From: Aliarcobacter cryaerophilus
GTDB lineage: Bacteria; Campylobacterota; Campylobacteria; Campylobacterales; Arcobacteraceae
Direction: 5' to 3'
NCBI RefSeq assembly: GCF_014352935.1
Contig: NZ_CP060694.1
Coordinates: forward strand, 1,922,001-1,986,000
DNA: 64,000 nucleotides
Made by a program: the position numbers and the translations under genes. Each line of letters starts with the position of its first letter. Within the stretch, counting starts at the first letter, position 1. Below are positions 43,461-53,236 of the stretch, piece by piece. The notes under the pieces were generated by a model. The model did no database searches. It was not told the DNA's origin and worked only from the letters and a program-made list of their open reading frames with translations.

Positions 43461-43865
43461 TTATTTTTCCCAAAACTCTTTTAATGCTTGTGGTGTTTTT
43501 TGTTCATCATCTTCTTTAATACTAAAATCTGAACTAAAACTTATCTGCTCAATCTCTTTCATAGCAGCTTCATAATCTTCTTGACTAATTTTTGAATCAC
43601 TTTTTATAGTTTTTTCTTCAACTACTTTTTCATTTATAGTTTTTGTGTTTATATTTGTACTATTTCCAGCTTTTAAATTCAAATAATCTTTCATCAGTTT
43701 TTCATACTCTGAAAAGTCTAGCATCATTATAGATGGCTTACCATCACGAAGAATTATTGCTTTTTCTATCTCTTTTTTTTGTAACTTATCAAAAATAGAT
43801 TTGTTTTTTCTTACTAAATCTGTTGCCGAAAACATCTCATCTGATGTGTATTGTAATAAAGACAT
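43461..43865 (-). CDS. Phd/YefM-type antitoxin-like protein, no toxin partner
   Basis: 134-aa protein. The first 60 residues (FSATDLVRKNKSIFDKLQKK, then KAIILRDGKPSIMMLDFSEYEKL) match the DNA-binding domain of Phd/YefM antitoxins. The rest is an acidic, low-complexity tail. No toxin gene adjoins it: upstream is phoH and downstream the frame-broken gene. It could be an orphan antitoxin or a regulator derived from one. A near-consensus parS site lies just downstream of the stop codon. Confidence 0.7.
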   Translation of the reverse strand: MSLLQYTSDEMFSATDLVRKNKSIFDKLQKKEIEKAIILRDGKPSIMMLDFSEYEKLMKDYLNLKAGNSTNINTKTINEKVVEEKTIKSDSKISQEDYEAAMKEIEQISFSSDFSIKEDDEQKTPQALKEFWEK

Positions 43866-43931
43866 AATGTAATCCTTTACATAAGATATCTTGTATTATA
43901 ACACATTTTATAAGTTATTTATAATAAAAAT

Positions 43932-45335
43932 TTATTTACTAAAAATATTTTCTGCCCACTCTGTAATAGGTCCTCTTAAAACTTTTTCAAGCTTAATTGC
44001 AAAAATATTTACAAGATTATTCTCATTTTGAGTAGATTTTAGAAGAGTTGTTAGAGCATTTGTATATCTATTTACGTAGAAATTATCAATTTGTTTATTT
44101 GAACCAAGAATCACAACTTTACAACTACTATCAACTCTAGAAAGTACCATCTGCATTGTTTTATTTGACATGTTTTGTGCTTCATCAATTATAATAAATG
44201 AGTTTGAAAGTGTTCTTCCTCTCATCTCTCCAACCCACATAGTTTCAATACCATAATTTGAAATCATCTGCTCAACTCTTGAGCTTACTTCACTATCTTC
44301 AAGTGGAGTATATGAAATATCATCCCTTTTAATTCTTCTTCTTTTGTGTTCAGTTCGTATAATATACTCTAAACTATCCATTAAAGGATGATTATATATT
44401 CTAAATTTCTCTTCAAGTCCTGGTAAGTAACCAACATCTTCGCCTTTATCCAAAGACTCAATAGAGTTTCTTATATATATAATTTTTTGAAAATGTTTCT
44501 GTTTTACAAGTTTTAAAGCACCACTTAAAGCTAAAAGTGTTTTTCCACTTCCAGCTTTAGCTTCAACTATTAAAACATTATAAAAATGATTTATTATAGC
44601 ATTTGAGAAAAATAGTTGCTCTTTATTTAAAGGTGTAATTATTTGATTTCTTACCTCTTCTTCATCAAGGATTTTTATTTTATTGTTTTGAATTGAAGCC
44701 AAAATAACTTGATCTGAATGTTTAACTTTGAGACAATATGAGAAATCAGAAACTTTATATTCTTTATCAAAATTGATTATATCTTGATTATCTAAGTCTT
44801 CTAAATCTTCAAAGTTTATATCAATATTCTTTATAAAATCGAAATTAAATTTATCACTATCTTTACCATGAAGTGCTACACTTTTTATATCAAGAGATAT
44901 AGCTCTTGTTCTTGCCATAATATCCATAGAGACAAATTTTATATCTTTGTTATAATAATTTTTTGCAAACTTTGCAACTTCAAGTATTTTTCTATCATTC
45001 AAAATATTTAAAGATATATTTTTACTATTTATAGAGTATTCATCTTTAGAGATAATATCAACTATTGTTTCATCTTGATTTATAAGTTTTAATCTAATTA
45101 TCTTAAAATCTTCATATTTATTTGAGCTTAAAACTTCTGAATTCTCAAGAATTCTTGCAAACTCTCTAGCTTGAAAATTTATCTCATCATATCCGCTTTT
45201 TTTAGAGTCTAGTTCATCTAAAACTGTTTCGCTTAAGATTATTAAGTTTTTTGCACCATCACTTAATTTAAAGATATTTCTAGCATCTTCAAGTAGTATA
45301 TTTGTATCTAATAGGTAATATTTTTCAAAATTCAT
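43932..45335 (-). CDS. PhoH-family protein with PIN domain
   Basis: 467-aa fusion of an N-terminal PIN ribonuclease domain (YYLLDTNILLEDARNIF, with the first catalytic Asp) and a C-terminal PhoH ATPase with Walker A EAKAGSGKTLLALSG near 265 and Walker B FIIIDEAQNMS. This PhoH2/YlaK architecture is linked with RNA unwinding and cleavage in other bacteria. It overlaps hemJ by 11 nt. Phosphate control of PhoH in E. coli should not be assumed here. Confidence 0.9.
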   Translation of the reverse strand: MNFEKYYLLDTNILLEDARNIFKLSDGAKNLIILSETVLDELDSKKSGYDEINFQAREFARILENSEVLSSNKYEDFKIIRLKLINQDETIVDIISKDEYSINSKNISLNILNDRKILEVAKFAKNYYNKDIKFVSMDIMARTRAISLDIKSVALHGKDSDKFNFDFIKNIDINFEDLEDLDNQDIINFDKEYKVSDFSYCLKVKHSDQVILASIQNNKIKILDEEEVRNQIITPLNKEQLFFSNAIINHFYNVLIVEAKAGSGKTLLALSGALKLVKQKHFQKIIYIRNSIESLDKGEDVGYLPGLEEKFRIYNHPLMDSLEYIIRTEHKRRRIKRDDISYTPLEDSEVSSRVEQMISNYGIETMWVGEMRGRTLSNSFIIIDEAQNMSNKTMQMVLSRVDSSCKVVILGSNKQIDNFYVNRYTNALTTLLKSTQNENNLVNIFAIKLEKVLRGPITEWAENIFSK

Positions 45336-45849
45336 CTATTTTTTTCACCTTTTTTGGTTTCATAATCATATATGATATAAATGCAAATAATAAAACTATG
45401 ATTACTGTAAAAAGAATAGAAAAACTTTTTGTAATAACATAAGTAACAATTAAAATAGCAAGTAATGTTGGTTGCTCATTATACATTCTAAAGAATTTTC
45501 CACTTCTTTTGCAACTGTTATTTTCTAGTTGCTTTCTATAATAATCTAAAGAAAAAGAGTAAGCTATCAAAAGTGATAACATAAATAGCTTTGCAATCAT
45601 CCAATTTTGACTTAGAAGTGCTGGATTTAAAACTATCATACTAATTCCACTTAAAATAGTTATCCACATAGCTGGATGACCTATATACTTGTATATTTTC
45701 ATCTCTTGTATTTTCACAACTTCAACAAACTCTTTTTTATGACTATTTTCAACATGATATACAAAAAGCCTAGGAAGATAAAATAGCATCGCCATCCAAG
45801 ATAATACTGCTATTATATGCAGACTCAAAATCCAAGTATAATATTTCAT
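45325..45849 (-). CDS. hemJ: protoporphyrinogen oxidase HemJ
   Basis: 174-aa inner-membrane enzyme that oxidises protoporphyrinogen IX in haem synthesis. HemJ features are visible: H11 in SLHIIAVLSWMAMLFYLPRL, VYH at residue 32, and FRMYNEQPTLLAILIV. Four hydrophobic helices are present. The sequence belongs to the CopD/HemJ (formerly UPF0093) family; HemJ is the typical form in this lineage, which lacks HemG/HemY. Confidence 0.88.
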   Translation of the reverse strand: MKYYTWILSLHIIAVLSWMAMLFYLPRLFVYHVENSHKKEFVEVVKIQEMKIYKYIGHPAMWITILSGISMIVLNPALLSQNWMIAKLFMLSLLIAYSFSLDYYRKQLENNSCKRSGKFFRMYNEQPTLLAILIVTYVITKSFSILFTVIIVLLFAFISYMIMKPKKVKKIDEF

Positions 45850-45922
45850 TTAATTTCTCCTAATATATTAAACTCTATTCTATCAAAATTAACAAATATT
45901 AAAATGAAAATATATCTATATT

Positions 45923-47116
45923 TTAATTTTCATTCTTAATTTTTCTAATCCATTCACTTAAAGTCTTTTCAAATCCAATATCAAGTGAATTATAAAGTTT
46001 TAAATCCTCTTTTAAATACTCTTGTTCTACATATCCACCAAAATCATGAGGATAAAGATAACCAATATGCTGGCTATCTAGGTGTTTTGGGATATCAAGA
46101 ATTTTTCCATTTTTTATCTCTTCAAGAGCTTTATTTATTGCTTTATATGCACTATTTGATTTTGGACTTGAAGCTAGATAAATAGCACACTGTGCTAAAA
46201 TAATTCTTGATTCTGGATAGCCTATTTTATTACAAGCTTGCATTGTACTACTTGCTAGATTTAAAGCATTTGGATTTGCATTTCCTATATCCTCACTTGC
46301 AAATATTACAAATCTTCTAGTAATAAAATCAACACTCTCTCCACCATCTATTAATCTTGCCATATAGTATAATGCAGCATCAACATTTGAACCTCTTAGA
46401 GATTTAATCATTGCACTTGCTAAATCATAGTGAGAACTACTAGAACTAACCCCATCACCTATAACATTTGCTCTTAACTCTTTTAAACTGTTTAAACTAA
46501 TCTCTTGATCTACTTTATATGAAAAATTTAATAAAGTAAGCATCGCTCTAGCATCACCAGAACTTGAATAAATCAAGTAATCTTTAACTTCATTTGATAA
46601 AGTTATATCAATATCTTTTAAAACTATATTTAATATTTTTTCCATTTCATCATAAGAAAATGGTAAAAATTCATATAAAAATGATCTTGATCTTATTGCA
46701 TTTGTAAGAGTAAAAAATGGGTTTTCTGTACTTGCTCCAATTATTGTAGCATCATAATTTTCCATAATTGGAAGTAAAACTTCTTGTTGATTTTTTGAAA
46801 GTCTATGAACTTCATCAATAAATATTAAAGGCTTAATAAAGCTATTTTTATATCTATCAAATACCTTTCTTAAATCTTCAATTTTAAATGTTGTTGCGTT
46901 AAAATAGTGATAATCGCTACTTATCTCACGAGCTATAATTTTTGCTAAAGTAGTTTTTCCAGTTCCAGGTTTTCCATAAAAAAATAGATGAGGAATATCT
47001 TTTTGTTTTATTAATTTATAAAGAGCTTTATCTTTACTTATTATATGAGATTGACCAACAAAACTATCAAGTGATGTTGGTCTATATTTGTTAGCTAAGT
47101 CTATCATCTTCTTCAT
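45923..47116 (-). CDS. rarA: replication-associated recombination protein RarA
   Basis: AAA+ ATPase of the MgsA/RarA/WRNIP1 family acting at stalled replication forks. The 397-aa protein begins LANKYRPTSLDSFVGQSHII, with Walker A GKPGTGKTT and Walker B IFIDEVHRLSKNQQ, sensor 1 IIGASTENP, and the tetramerisation region with GNANPNALNLAS. It overlaps the upstream pseudouridine synthase gene by 26 nt on the same strand, indicating coupling. Confidence 0.93.
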   Translation of the reverse strand: MKKMIDLANKYRPTSLDSFVGQSHIISKDKALYKLIKQKDIPHLFFYGKPGTGKTTLAKIIAREISSDYHYFNATTFKIEDLRKVFDRYKNSFIKPLIFIDEVHRLSKNQQEVLLPIMENYDATIIGASTENPFFTLTNAIRSRSFLYEFLPFSYDEMEKILNIVLKDIDITLSNEVKDYLIYSSSGDARAMLTLLNFSYKVDQEISLNSLKELRANVIGDGVSSSSSHYDLASAMIKSLRGSNVDAALYYMARLIDGGESVDFITRRFVIFASEDIGNANPNALNLASSTMQACNKIGYPESRIILAQCAIYLASSPKSNSAYKAINKALEEIKNGKILDIPKHLDSQHIGYLYPHDFGGYVEQEYLKEDLKLYNSLDIGFEKTLSEWIRKIKNEN

Positions 47117-47939
47117 TTAAAAAGATTCGTAAATTTTTATACTCATCTTTTGTAAGGAATCTTGTTTTTCCAGTTGGTAGATTATTTAAACTAACCCCAC
47201 CATATTCAACTCTTTTTAAATCCATAACATCAAGTCCAAAATATCCAAAAAATCTTCTTAGTTCTCTATTTTTACCTTCACTAATTACTACTTTTATCTT
47301 AGAAATTTTTTCTCCATTTGTTTGAATGTCATATGCTAAAAATGGAGCAAAATTCATTGATTTTATCTTTGTCTTTTTATATGCACCTTTTGTTGCATCA
47401 TCTATCTCTAGACCTTTTTGCATAGCCATCTCAATTTTTGGAGATATTGGACCACTTACTTTTACCTTATAAACTCTTTCAAGATTTGAATGCATTAAAG
47501 CATTTACTACGTTTACACTGTCGCTTAAAAGCAAAACTCCTTCACTTGCATAGTCAAGTCGCCCTACACTATTAAAGTGCTTATATTTGCTATCTAAACC
47601 ATCATAAATAGTCTTTCTACCTTGAGGGTCACTTTTTGTTACTAGCTCACCTTTTGGTTTATTATAAACTATTACCGTGTACATTCTCTCTTTATCTTCT
47701 TTGATAATCTTTTTACCAATTTCAACTTTATCACTTACTTTAACTTTTGTAGCTAAATCTGTAATAACTCTATTATTAACTTTTACTTTTCCTTCAGCTA
47801 TTAAAGCATCTGCTTCTCGTCTTGAGTAATTACTGTTGTGAGATATAAATTTATTTAATCTTAACTCTTCAACTGCTCTTGTTCTTACTTCTGGCTTTTT
47901 TGTATATTTTTTTTGTTCTTTTCTTGTTTCATTTTTCAT
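47091..47939 (-). CDS. RluB/RsuA-type pseudouridine synthase
   Basis: 282-aa RNA pseudouridine synthase. A basic N-terminal tail leads to an S4 domain (LNKFISHNSNYSRREADALIAEGKVKVNNR) and a catalytic domain with GRLDYASEGVLLLSDS, where Asp is the nucleophile. Features fit RluB, which acts on 23S rRNA helix 89; RsuA or RluE-type targets remain possible. It starts 4 nt inside the end of kdsD and ends inside rarA. Confidence 0.88.
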   Translation of the reverse strand: MKNETRKEQKKYTKKPEVRTRAVEELRLNKFISHNSNYSRREADALIAEGKVKVNNRVITDLATKVKVSDKVEIGKKIIKEDKERMYTVIVYNKPKGELVTKSDPQGRKTIYDGLDSKYKHFNSVGRLDYASEGVLLLSDSVNVVNALMHSNLERVYKVKVSGPISPKIEMAMQKGLEIDDATKGAYKKTKIKSMNFAPFLAYDIQTNGEKISKIKVVISEGKNRELRRFFGYFGLDVMDLKRVEYGGVSLNNLPTGKTRFLTKDEYKNLRIFLNEEDDRLS

Positions 47940-48898
47940 TTTATACCTGCCTCTATTAGGTCGTGAATATGTAATAAACCTTTAAGCTCCCTATTTTTAT
48001 TAGTAATTATAAGAAGTTGTATTTTATAAGTCTCAATAATCTGTAAAGCATCACTTGCCAAAAGGTTCTCATCATCAAATGTCCTTGGATTTAAAGTTGC
48101 AATAGATTCAACATTGCAATCAATAGAAAAACCATCTTTCATCAAAGCTCTTCTTAAATCTCCATCACTCAAAACACCAATAACTTTTTTATTTTCATCT
48201 TCAATAATTACAGAACCTAGTCTTCCTTGGCTCATTACAATTATTGCATCTTTTAATTTTGTTTCACGTGAAACAATAGGAAGATTATCTTTTCTTAAAA
48301 GGTCATCTACTTTTACGAATAGCTTTTTACCTAAACTTCCACCAGGATGAAAAGATGCAAAATCCTCTTTTTTAAAATCTCTTCTTTTCATAAGGCATAC
48401 AGCAAGTGCATCTCCCATTGCCATAGTTAGCGTAGTAGATGATGTTGGAGCAGTATCAAGAGGACAAGCCTCTTTTTGTACGTTAATATTGATAAAATAG
48501 TCTGAATATTTTGCTAAAGTAGATTTTTCATCTTTTGCCATTGCAATCAAAGGAATATTAAATCTTTTTATATGTGGAAGAATTTGAATAAGCTCTTCGC
48601 TCTCTCCACTATATGAAATAGCCAAAACTATATCCTCTTTTCCAATCATTCCCAAATCACCATGCATCGCTTCTGTTGGATGAAGAAAAAACGAACTAGT
48701 TCCTGTACTTGCTAGTGTTGCTGCAATTTTTGCTCCCACAAGCCCAGATTTTCCAACTCCTGTGACAATAAGTTTACCTTTTGAATTTATAATAAGATTT
48801 ACAATATTTTCAATATCAAAAGAGATAGAGCTTGAAGCAATTTCAAGCTCTTTTGCTTCAGTAAGTAAAACTTCTTTTACTATCTCTTTGTAGTTCAT
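47936..48898 (-). CDS. kdsD: arabinose-5-phosphate isomerase KdsD (KpsF/GutQ family)
   Basis: Makes arabinose-5-phosphate for KDO, the inner-core sugar of lipopolysaccharide. The 320-aa protein has an SIS domain (GVGKSGLVGAKIAATLASTG, AMHGDLGMI, ISYSGESEEL) and two C-terminal CBS domains (about 200-320). I chose the ATG at 48898 because AAGGA lies 7 nt upstream; the longer frame to 48934 would overlap rnj. A perfect parS site is embedded in the coding sequence, encoding part of VSRETK between the two domain regions. Confidence 0.93.
   Translation of the reverse strand: MNYKEIVKEVLLTEAKELEIASSSISFDIENIVNLIINSKGKLIVTGVGKSGLVGAKIAATLASTGTSSFFLHPTEAMHGDLGMIGKEDIVLAISYSGESEELIQILPHIKRFNIPLIAMAKDEKSTLAKYSDYFININVQKEACPLDTAPTSSTTLTMAMGDALAVCLMKRRDFKKEDFASFHPGGSLGKKLFVKVDDLLRKDNLPIVSRETKLKDAIIVMSQGRLGSVIIEDENKKVIGVLSDGDLRRALMKDGFSIDCNVESIATLNPRTFDDENLLASDALQIIETYKIQLLIITNKNRELKGLLHIHDLIEAGIK
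48260..48275. promoter_or_regulatory. parS, perfect ParB-binding palindrome
   Basis: TGTTTCACGTGAAACA matches the bacterial parS consensus at all 16 positions and is a perfect palindrome. It lies inside kdsD. A 16-nt exact match is not expected by chance in 64 kb. Confidence 0.88.
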
Positions 48899-48908
48899 AA
48901 AGAATTCC

Positions 48909-50930
48909 TTATTGTACAAATATAGTTGGAACAATCATTGGATATTTTTTATATTTTCTTACACAATGTTTTCTTACAACTTTTCTAAGTTCATCTTCTA
49001 AAATTCTGCTATTTTTAAATATTCCAGGTTTTGCATTAACAAGGAAAGTATTCAAAATCTCTTCTATCTCATTTGTAAAGAATCTATCTTGCTTGTCTGA
49101 TATAAACCCAAATGTGGCAACTTTTGGTTTTGATGCAAGAGTTCTATCATTTTCATTAATTTGAGCAACTATCATAACAATACCCTCTTTTGCCATAGTT
49201 TGTCTATCTATAACAACATCGTCAGATATTTTATGATTTAACTGATTATCGATATAAACTTTCCCACTTTTAACTGTTTTTACTTTTTTAAGATACTTAG
49301 GATTTACTTCAATTTGTTCACCATCAGCCATAACATAAACATTTCTCTCTAAAACACCACAATCAACACCAGTCTCACCATGTTTTAAAGCATGATTATA
49401 CTCTCCATGCACTGGCAAGAAGAATTTAGGCTTAACTAGTCTTAGCATAAGTTTTTGCTCTTCTTGAGCAGCATGTCCAGATACGTGAATATCAGCAAAA
49501 TCTTGATAAGCAACTTTTGCTCCAGCTTTTAAAAGATGGTTAATAATCTCAGAAACACTTCCTTCATTTCCTGGAATTGCTTTTGCTGATAAAATTATTT
49601 GATCCTCAGGTTTAATTTTTACATGTCTATGCTCATGAATTGCCATTCTATATAAAGCACTCATTGACTCACCTTGACTTCCTGTTGTTACAATCATAAT
49701 CTCTTTATCAGTATATTTATTTATTTCATGAGCTTCTATAAATTGATCTTTAGGGAATTTTATATATCCTAAAGTCATAGAGATATCTAAGTTTTTCTCC
49801 ATAGAACGACCAATTACACAGATTTTTCTTCCATATTTAAGAGCTTTTTCAATTGCTTGAGCAACTCTATGAATATTTGAAGAGAATGTACTCATAATAA
49901 CTCTTCCTGTTGCTGTTGCAAATATTCTTTCAAAAGTTGGTCCAACAGCTTTTTCAGTTTTTGTAAATCCAGGAGAGTGAGAGTTAGTTGAATCAGAAGT
50001 CATAACTAAAACACCCTCTTCTCCATAATGTGCAAGTCTATGAATATCTGTTGGGAAACCATCATATGGAGTATGATCTATTTTAAAATCTCCTGTATGA
50101 ATCATAGTTCCAGCAGCAGTTTTAATAGCAATACAAGATGAATCAATAATTGAGTGAGTTACGTGCATCCACTCAATTTCAAAATCATTCCCTATTTTTA
50201 TTGGAACTCTTTTTGAAATAGCTCTAAAAAGTGCTCTGTGTTCTCTCATTTTATGTTCATCAAACTTACTTCCAATCATCTCCAAAGGAAGTGGTGAACC
50301 ATAAATTGGAAATTGCATCTCTTTAAATAGATATGGCATAGCTCCAATATGATCTTCATGACCATGAGTAATAATTACTGCAACAATTTTATCTTTTATC
50401 TCTCTAAGATATGTAAAATCTGGAATTAAGATATCAACTCCATGCATATCACCATCTGGAAAACTCATACCAACATCTACAATGATTGCTTCGTTCTCAG
50501 TCTCTACAACCATCATATTCCCACCAATTTCATTTAATCCACCAAGTGGAGTGATTCTAAGTTTTGCATTTGTATTTAGATTTAATTTATAATGTGGGTT
50601 TAATCTATCTTTATGAATTTTTTCATTTATCATATATGCTTTTTTAAGATCATTAGTCCAACCATCACCAGCTGTAGGTATATCTTTATTTATAAATCTT
50701 GGTTTATTGTTTGGTTTTTTCTTCTTAAAAGGTGTTCTTTTTTCTTGATTTTGTTCGCTATTATTTCTATTTTCTTGATTTTGTTCAGAATTTTGAGCTC
50801 TAGGAGGTCTAGGATTTCTTGGTCTGAACTCTCTTTTTTCAGAACCAGTATTAGTTGATGACTCTTCTCTTATTTCAGTTGTTTTTATTTCACTATTTTT
50901 TGAAATTTCTTCTTTATTTATCTCTTCCAT
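48909..50930 (-). CDS. rnj: ribonuclease J
   Basis: Major RNA-degrading enzyme with endo- and 5'-exonuclease activity, 673 aa. A beta-lactamase fold with HGHEDH at 189-194 is followed by beta-CASP and C-terminal domains (VHGEYNHALKHGE). The first 120 residues are a disordered extension rich in Asn, Glu, Gln and Arg with a doubled NSEQNQE element; an extension of this kind is also known in Helicobacter RNase J, where RNase J works with the helicase RhpA. It overlaps rsmA by 17 nt and is 10 nt before kdsD. Confidence 0.95.
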   Translation of the reverse strand: MEEINKEEISKNSEIKTTEIREESSTNTGSEKREFRPRNPRPPRAQNSEQNQENRNNSEQNQEKRTPFKKKKPNNKPRFINKDIPTAGDGWTNDLKKAYMINEKIHKDRLNPHYKLNLNTNAKLRITPLGGLNEIGGNMMVVETENEAIIVDVGMSFPDGDMHGVDILIPDFTYLREIKDKIVAVIITHGHEDHIGAMPYLFKEMQFPIYGSPLPLEMIGSKFDEHKMREHRALFRAISKRVPIKIGNDFEIEWMHVTHSIIDSSCIAIKTAAGTMIHTGDFKIDHTPYDGFPTDIHRLAHYGEEGVLVMTSDSTNSHSPGFTKTEKAVGPTFERIFATATGRVIMSTFSSNIHRVAQAIEKALKYGRKICVIGRSMEKNLDISMTLGYIKFPKDQFIEAHEINKYTDKEIMIVTTGSQGESMSALYRMAIHEHRHVKIKPEDQIILSAKAIPGNEGSVSEIINHLLKAGAKVAYQDFADIHVSGHAAQEEQKLMLRLVKPKFFLPVHGEYNHALKHGETGVDCGVLERNVYVMADGEQIEVNPKYLKKVKTVKSGKVYIDNQLNHKISDDVVIDRQTMAKEGIVMIVAQINENDRTLASKPKVATFGFISDKQDRFFTNEIEEILNTFLVNAKPGIFKNSRILEDELRKVVRKHCVRKYKKYPMIVPTIFVQ

Positions 50931-51711
50931 TTTTTACCTTTGTATGCATTTGGCTATACAAAGATGAACTAACTTCATGAGGTCTTAAGTTGTCGTTTAA
51001 CTCTAACTCTTCATAAAGAGCTAAAATCTTAGATTTATCAAGAATTGAGCTAAGATTTTTTGATAGTTTTTTTCTTGGCTGTACAAAACAAGCTTTCAAA
51101 AACCTATTAAAATCTTTATCAAATTTTAGCGATAAATCTTTTTTTATATAAAGAACAGAAGATGTAACTTTAGGCATTGGGTCGAATGCCTCAGCTGGTA
51201 CATCAAAAAGTATTTTTGACTCTTTAGAGATAAGTTCTGTCATTATCCCCAAAGATGAATACTCTTTATCATTTACTTTTGCAGTAAATTTTTGAGCTAC
51301 CTCTTTTTGAACCATTACAATAATGTGTTCACAAAGTTCATCTTCAAAAGCTCTTAATATAATATTTGTTGCAATGTAGTATGGTAAGTTTGCTATTAAA
51401 TCATATTTACCATCATGTAAAAATTTCAGCTCATCCCAAGCTCTTAAAACATCTATATGTTTTAGTGTGAATTTTTTACTCTCTATTTCATTTGCAAATT
51501 TCGACTTTAAGATACCAATTAAATCGGTATCAACCTCATAAGCTGTCACATCTTTGTACTTGACTAAATTTTTAGTCAAATCACCTAAGCCAGGCCCGAT
51601 TTCTACAATATGATTATTGTTATGGGGCATCGATTGGATGATTTTATCTAATATTGAACTATCTTTTAAAAAATTTTGTCCGAACTCTTTTTTTGCTTTT
51701 ACTTTTTCCAT
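50914..51711 (-). CDS. rsmA: 16S rRNA dimethyladenosine transferase
   Basis: Dimethylates two adjacent adenosines in helix 45 of 16S rRNA (KsgA). The 265-aa protein has KKEFGQNFLKDSSILDKI at the N-terminus, the SAM-binding loop VEIGPGLGDLTKNL and the catalytic NLPYYIATNI. It opens the minus-strand run rsmA-rnj-kdsD-rluB type-rarA and lies divergent from hisF across a 70-nt gap. Confidence 0.95.
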   Translation of the reverse strand: MEKVKAKKEFGQNFLKDSSILDKIIQSMPHNNNHIVEIGPGLGDLTKNLVKYKDVTAYEVDTDLIGILKSKFANEIESKKFTLKHIDVLRAWDELKFLHDGKYDLIANLPYYIATNIILRAFEDELCEHIIVMVQKEVAQKFTAKVNDKEYSSLGIMTELISKESKILFDVPAEAFDPMPKVTSSVLYIKKDLSLKFDKDFNRFLKACFVQPRKKLSKNLSSILDKSKILALYEELELNDNLRPHEVSSSLYSQMHTKVKNGRDK

Positions 51712-51781
51712 TAGGCAAGAGTATATCTTTTTTTAACTTACATTTAGGTAATATCTTTAACTAATTTTTAAGGAATTAAAA

Positions 51782-52543
51782 TTGAATAATCTAACAAAAA
51801 GAATAATCCCATGCCTAGATGTAAACAATGGAAGAGTTGTAAAAGGCGTAAACTTTGTAGGTCTAAAAGATGCAGGAGATCCTGTTGAAATAGCAAAAAG
51901 ATACAACGATGAAGGCGCAGATGAGTTAACATTTTTAGATATTAGTGCAAGTGTAGAAAATAGAGGAACTATTGTAGATATTGTTAAAAGTGTTGCTAAA
52001 GAGGTATTTATACCACTAACTGTTGGTGGAGGAATACGAAATTTAGATGATATTTATGCTTTATTAAATGTTGGATGTGACAAAATTTCTGTAAATTCAA
52101 GTGCTGTTAAAACACCAAACTTAATAGATGATGGAGCTAAAAGATTTGGAAGTCAATGTATTGTTGTGGCAATTGATGTTAAAAAAGTATCAGATGGCTC
52201 ATATCATGTTTTTGTTAAAGGTGGGAGAGAAGATACAGGACTTGATGCAATTTCTTGGGCAAAAGAGGTAGAAAATAGAGGTGCTGGAGAGATTTTATTA
52301 ACTTCTATGGATACAGATGGTGTTAAGAGTGGTTTTGATTTGGAAATTACAAAAGAGATTTCAAAAATTGTAAATATTCCAGTAATTGCAAGTGGTGGAG
52401 CTGGGAATATGTCTCACTTTAAAGATGCTTTTGAAGCTGGTGCTGATGCTGCTTTAGCTGCTTCAATTTTTCACTTTAAAGAGGTTGATATTATGGATTT
52501 AAAAAGATATTTACAAAAAAACAATATAAATGTAAGGATATAA
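51782..52543 (+). CDS. hisF: imidazole glycerol phosphate synthase subunit HisF
   Basis: Cyclase subunit of histidine biosynthesis, a TIM barrel of 253 aa. Catalytic aspartates are seen in [17 protein letters not shown] (residue 11-13 region) and [14 protein letters not shown]-type sequence near residue 130. Glycine-rich phosphate loops (TVGGGI, ASGGAG) are intact. The start is TTG with AAGGA 8 nt upstream. No hisH partner is nearby; his genes are scattered in this lineage. Confidence 0.96.
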   Translation: MNNLTKRIIPCLDVNNGRVVKGVNFVGLKDAGDPVEIAKRYNDEGADELTFLDISASVENRGTIVDIVKSVAKEVFIPLTVGGGIRNLDDIYALLNVGCDKISVNSSAVKTPNLIDDGAKRFGSQCIVVAIDVKKVSDGSYHVFVKGGREDTGLDAISWAKEVENRGAGEILLTSMDTDGVKSGFDLEITKEISKIVNIPVIASGGAGNMSHFKDAFEAGADAALAASIFHFKEVDIMDLKRYLQKNNINVRI

Positions 52544-53236
52544 ATGAAAAAACTATTAGCAGTTGCTATTCTTTTACCAATATTGAGTTTTTCTTATGAA
52601 ATAAATTTTAATAAATCATTTTCAAAAGTTGTAAACCCTGATTTATTAACAACAAATATAAATATAAGTGTTGAAAAAAAGGATGAAAAAAGTGTAAATA
52701 TTGAAGTAGAAAAATTTAATAATTTTTTAAAGAATACAAAAAATATTACAATAAAAAATACAAATTATAATTTGACTCCAAAATATGATTATGAGAATAA
52801 TAAATCAATATTTAAAGGATTTATAGCAAATACAAGATTTATTATAGAGTCAAAAGATCCAAAAGAGGTAAACAATTTTTTAGCTGATTTAATGGCTTTA
52901 AAAGATAGCTTAAAATCAGATGATATTAAAATAAATATATCAAATTTATCTTGGGAAATTGGTGAAAATTTACAAAATAAAAATATTGATGAACTAAGAG
53001 TAGAAGTTTTATTATGGATAGGAAATTATACAAAAGAACTTTCAAATAAGATTGGAAAAAAATGTGAAATTAAAAATGTAAATATAAACGAAAACTTTGA
53101 GTACCCTACTTTTAAAAATAGAGTAATGAGTTCTTCTTTAGATATGGTAAATTCATCTGAATCAATAAATATTTCACCAATAAATACAGAAGAAATTATA
53201 AAAATAAATACAAATTTTGTACTGGATTGTAAGTGA
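52544..53236 (+). CDS. SIMPL-domain (DUF541) periplasmic protein
   Basis: 230-aa protein with a signal peptide (MKKLLAVAILLPILSFS). The mature part fits the SIMPL/DUF541 family: an N-terminal strand KVVNPDLLTTNINISVEKKD, YNLTPKYDYENNKSIFKGF and RFIIESKDPKEVNNFLADLM. Such proteins are periplasmic or outer-membrane-associated, with no agreed function. It follows hisF with no gap and its stop overlaps the GTG of the next gene. Confidence 0.75.
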   Translation: MKKLLAVAILLPILSFSYEINFNKSFSKVVNPDLLTTNINISVEKKDEKSVNIEVEKFNNFLKNTKNITIKNTNYNLTPKYDYENNKSIFKGFIANTRFIIESKDPKEVNNFLADLMALKDSLKSDDIKINISNLSWEIGENLQNKNIDELRVEVLLWIGNYTKELSNKIGKKCEIKNVNINENFEYPTFKNRVMSSSLDMVNSSESINISPINTEEIIKINTNFVLDCK

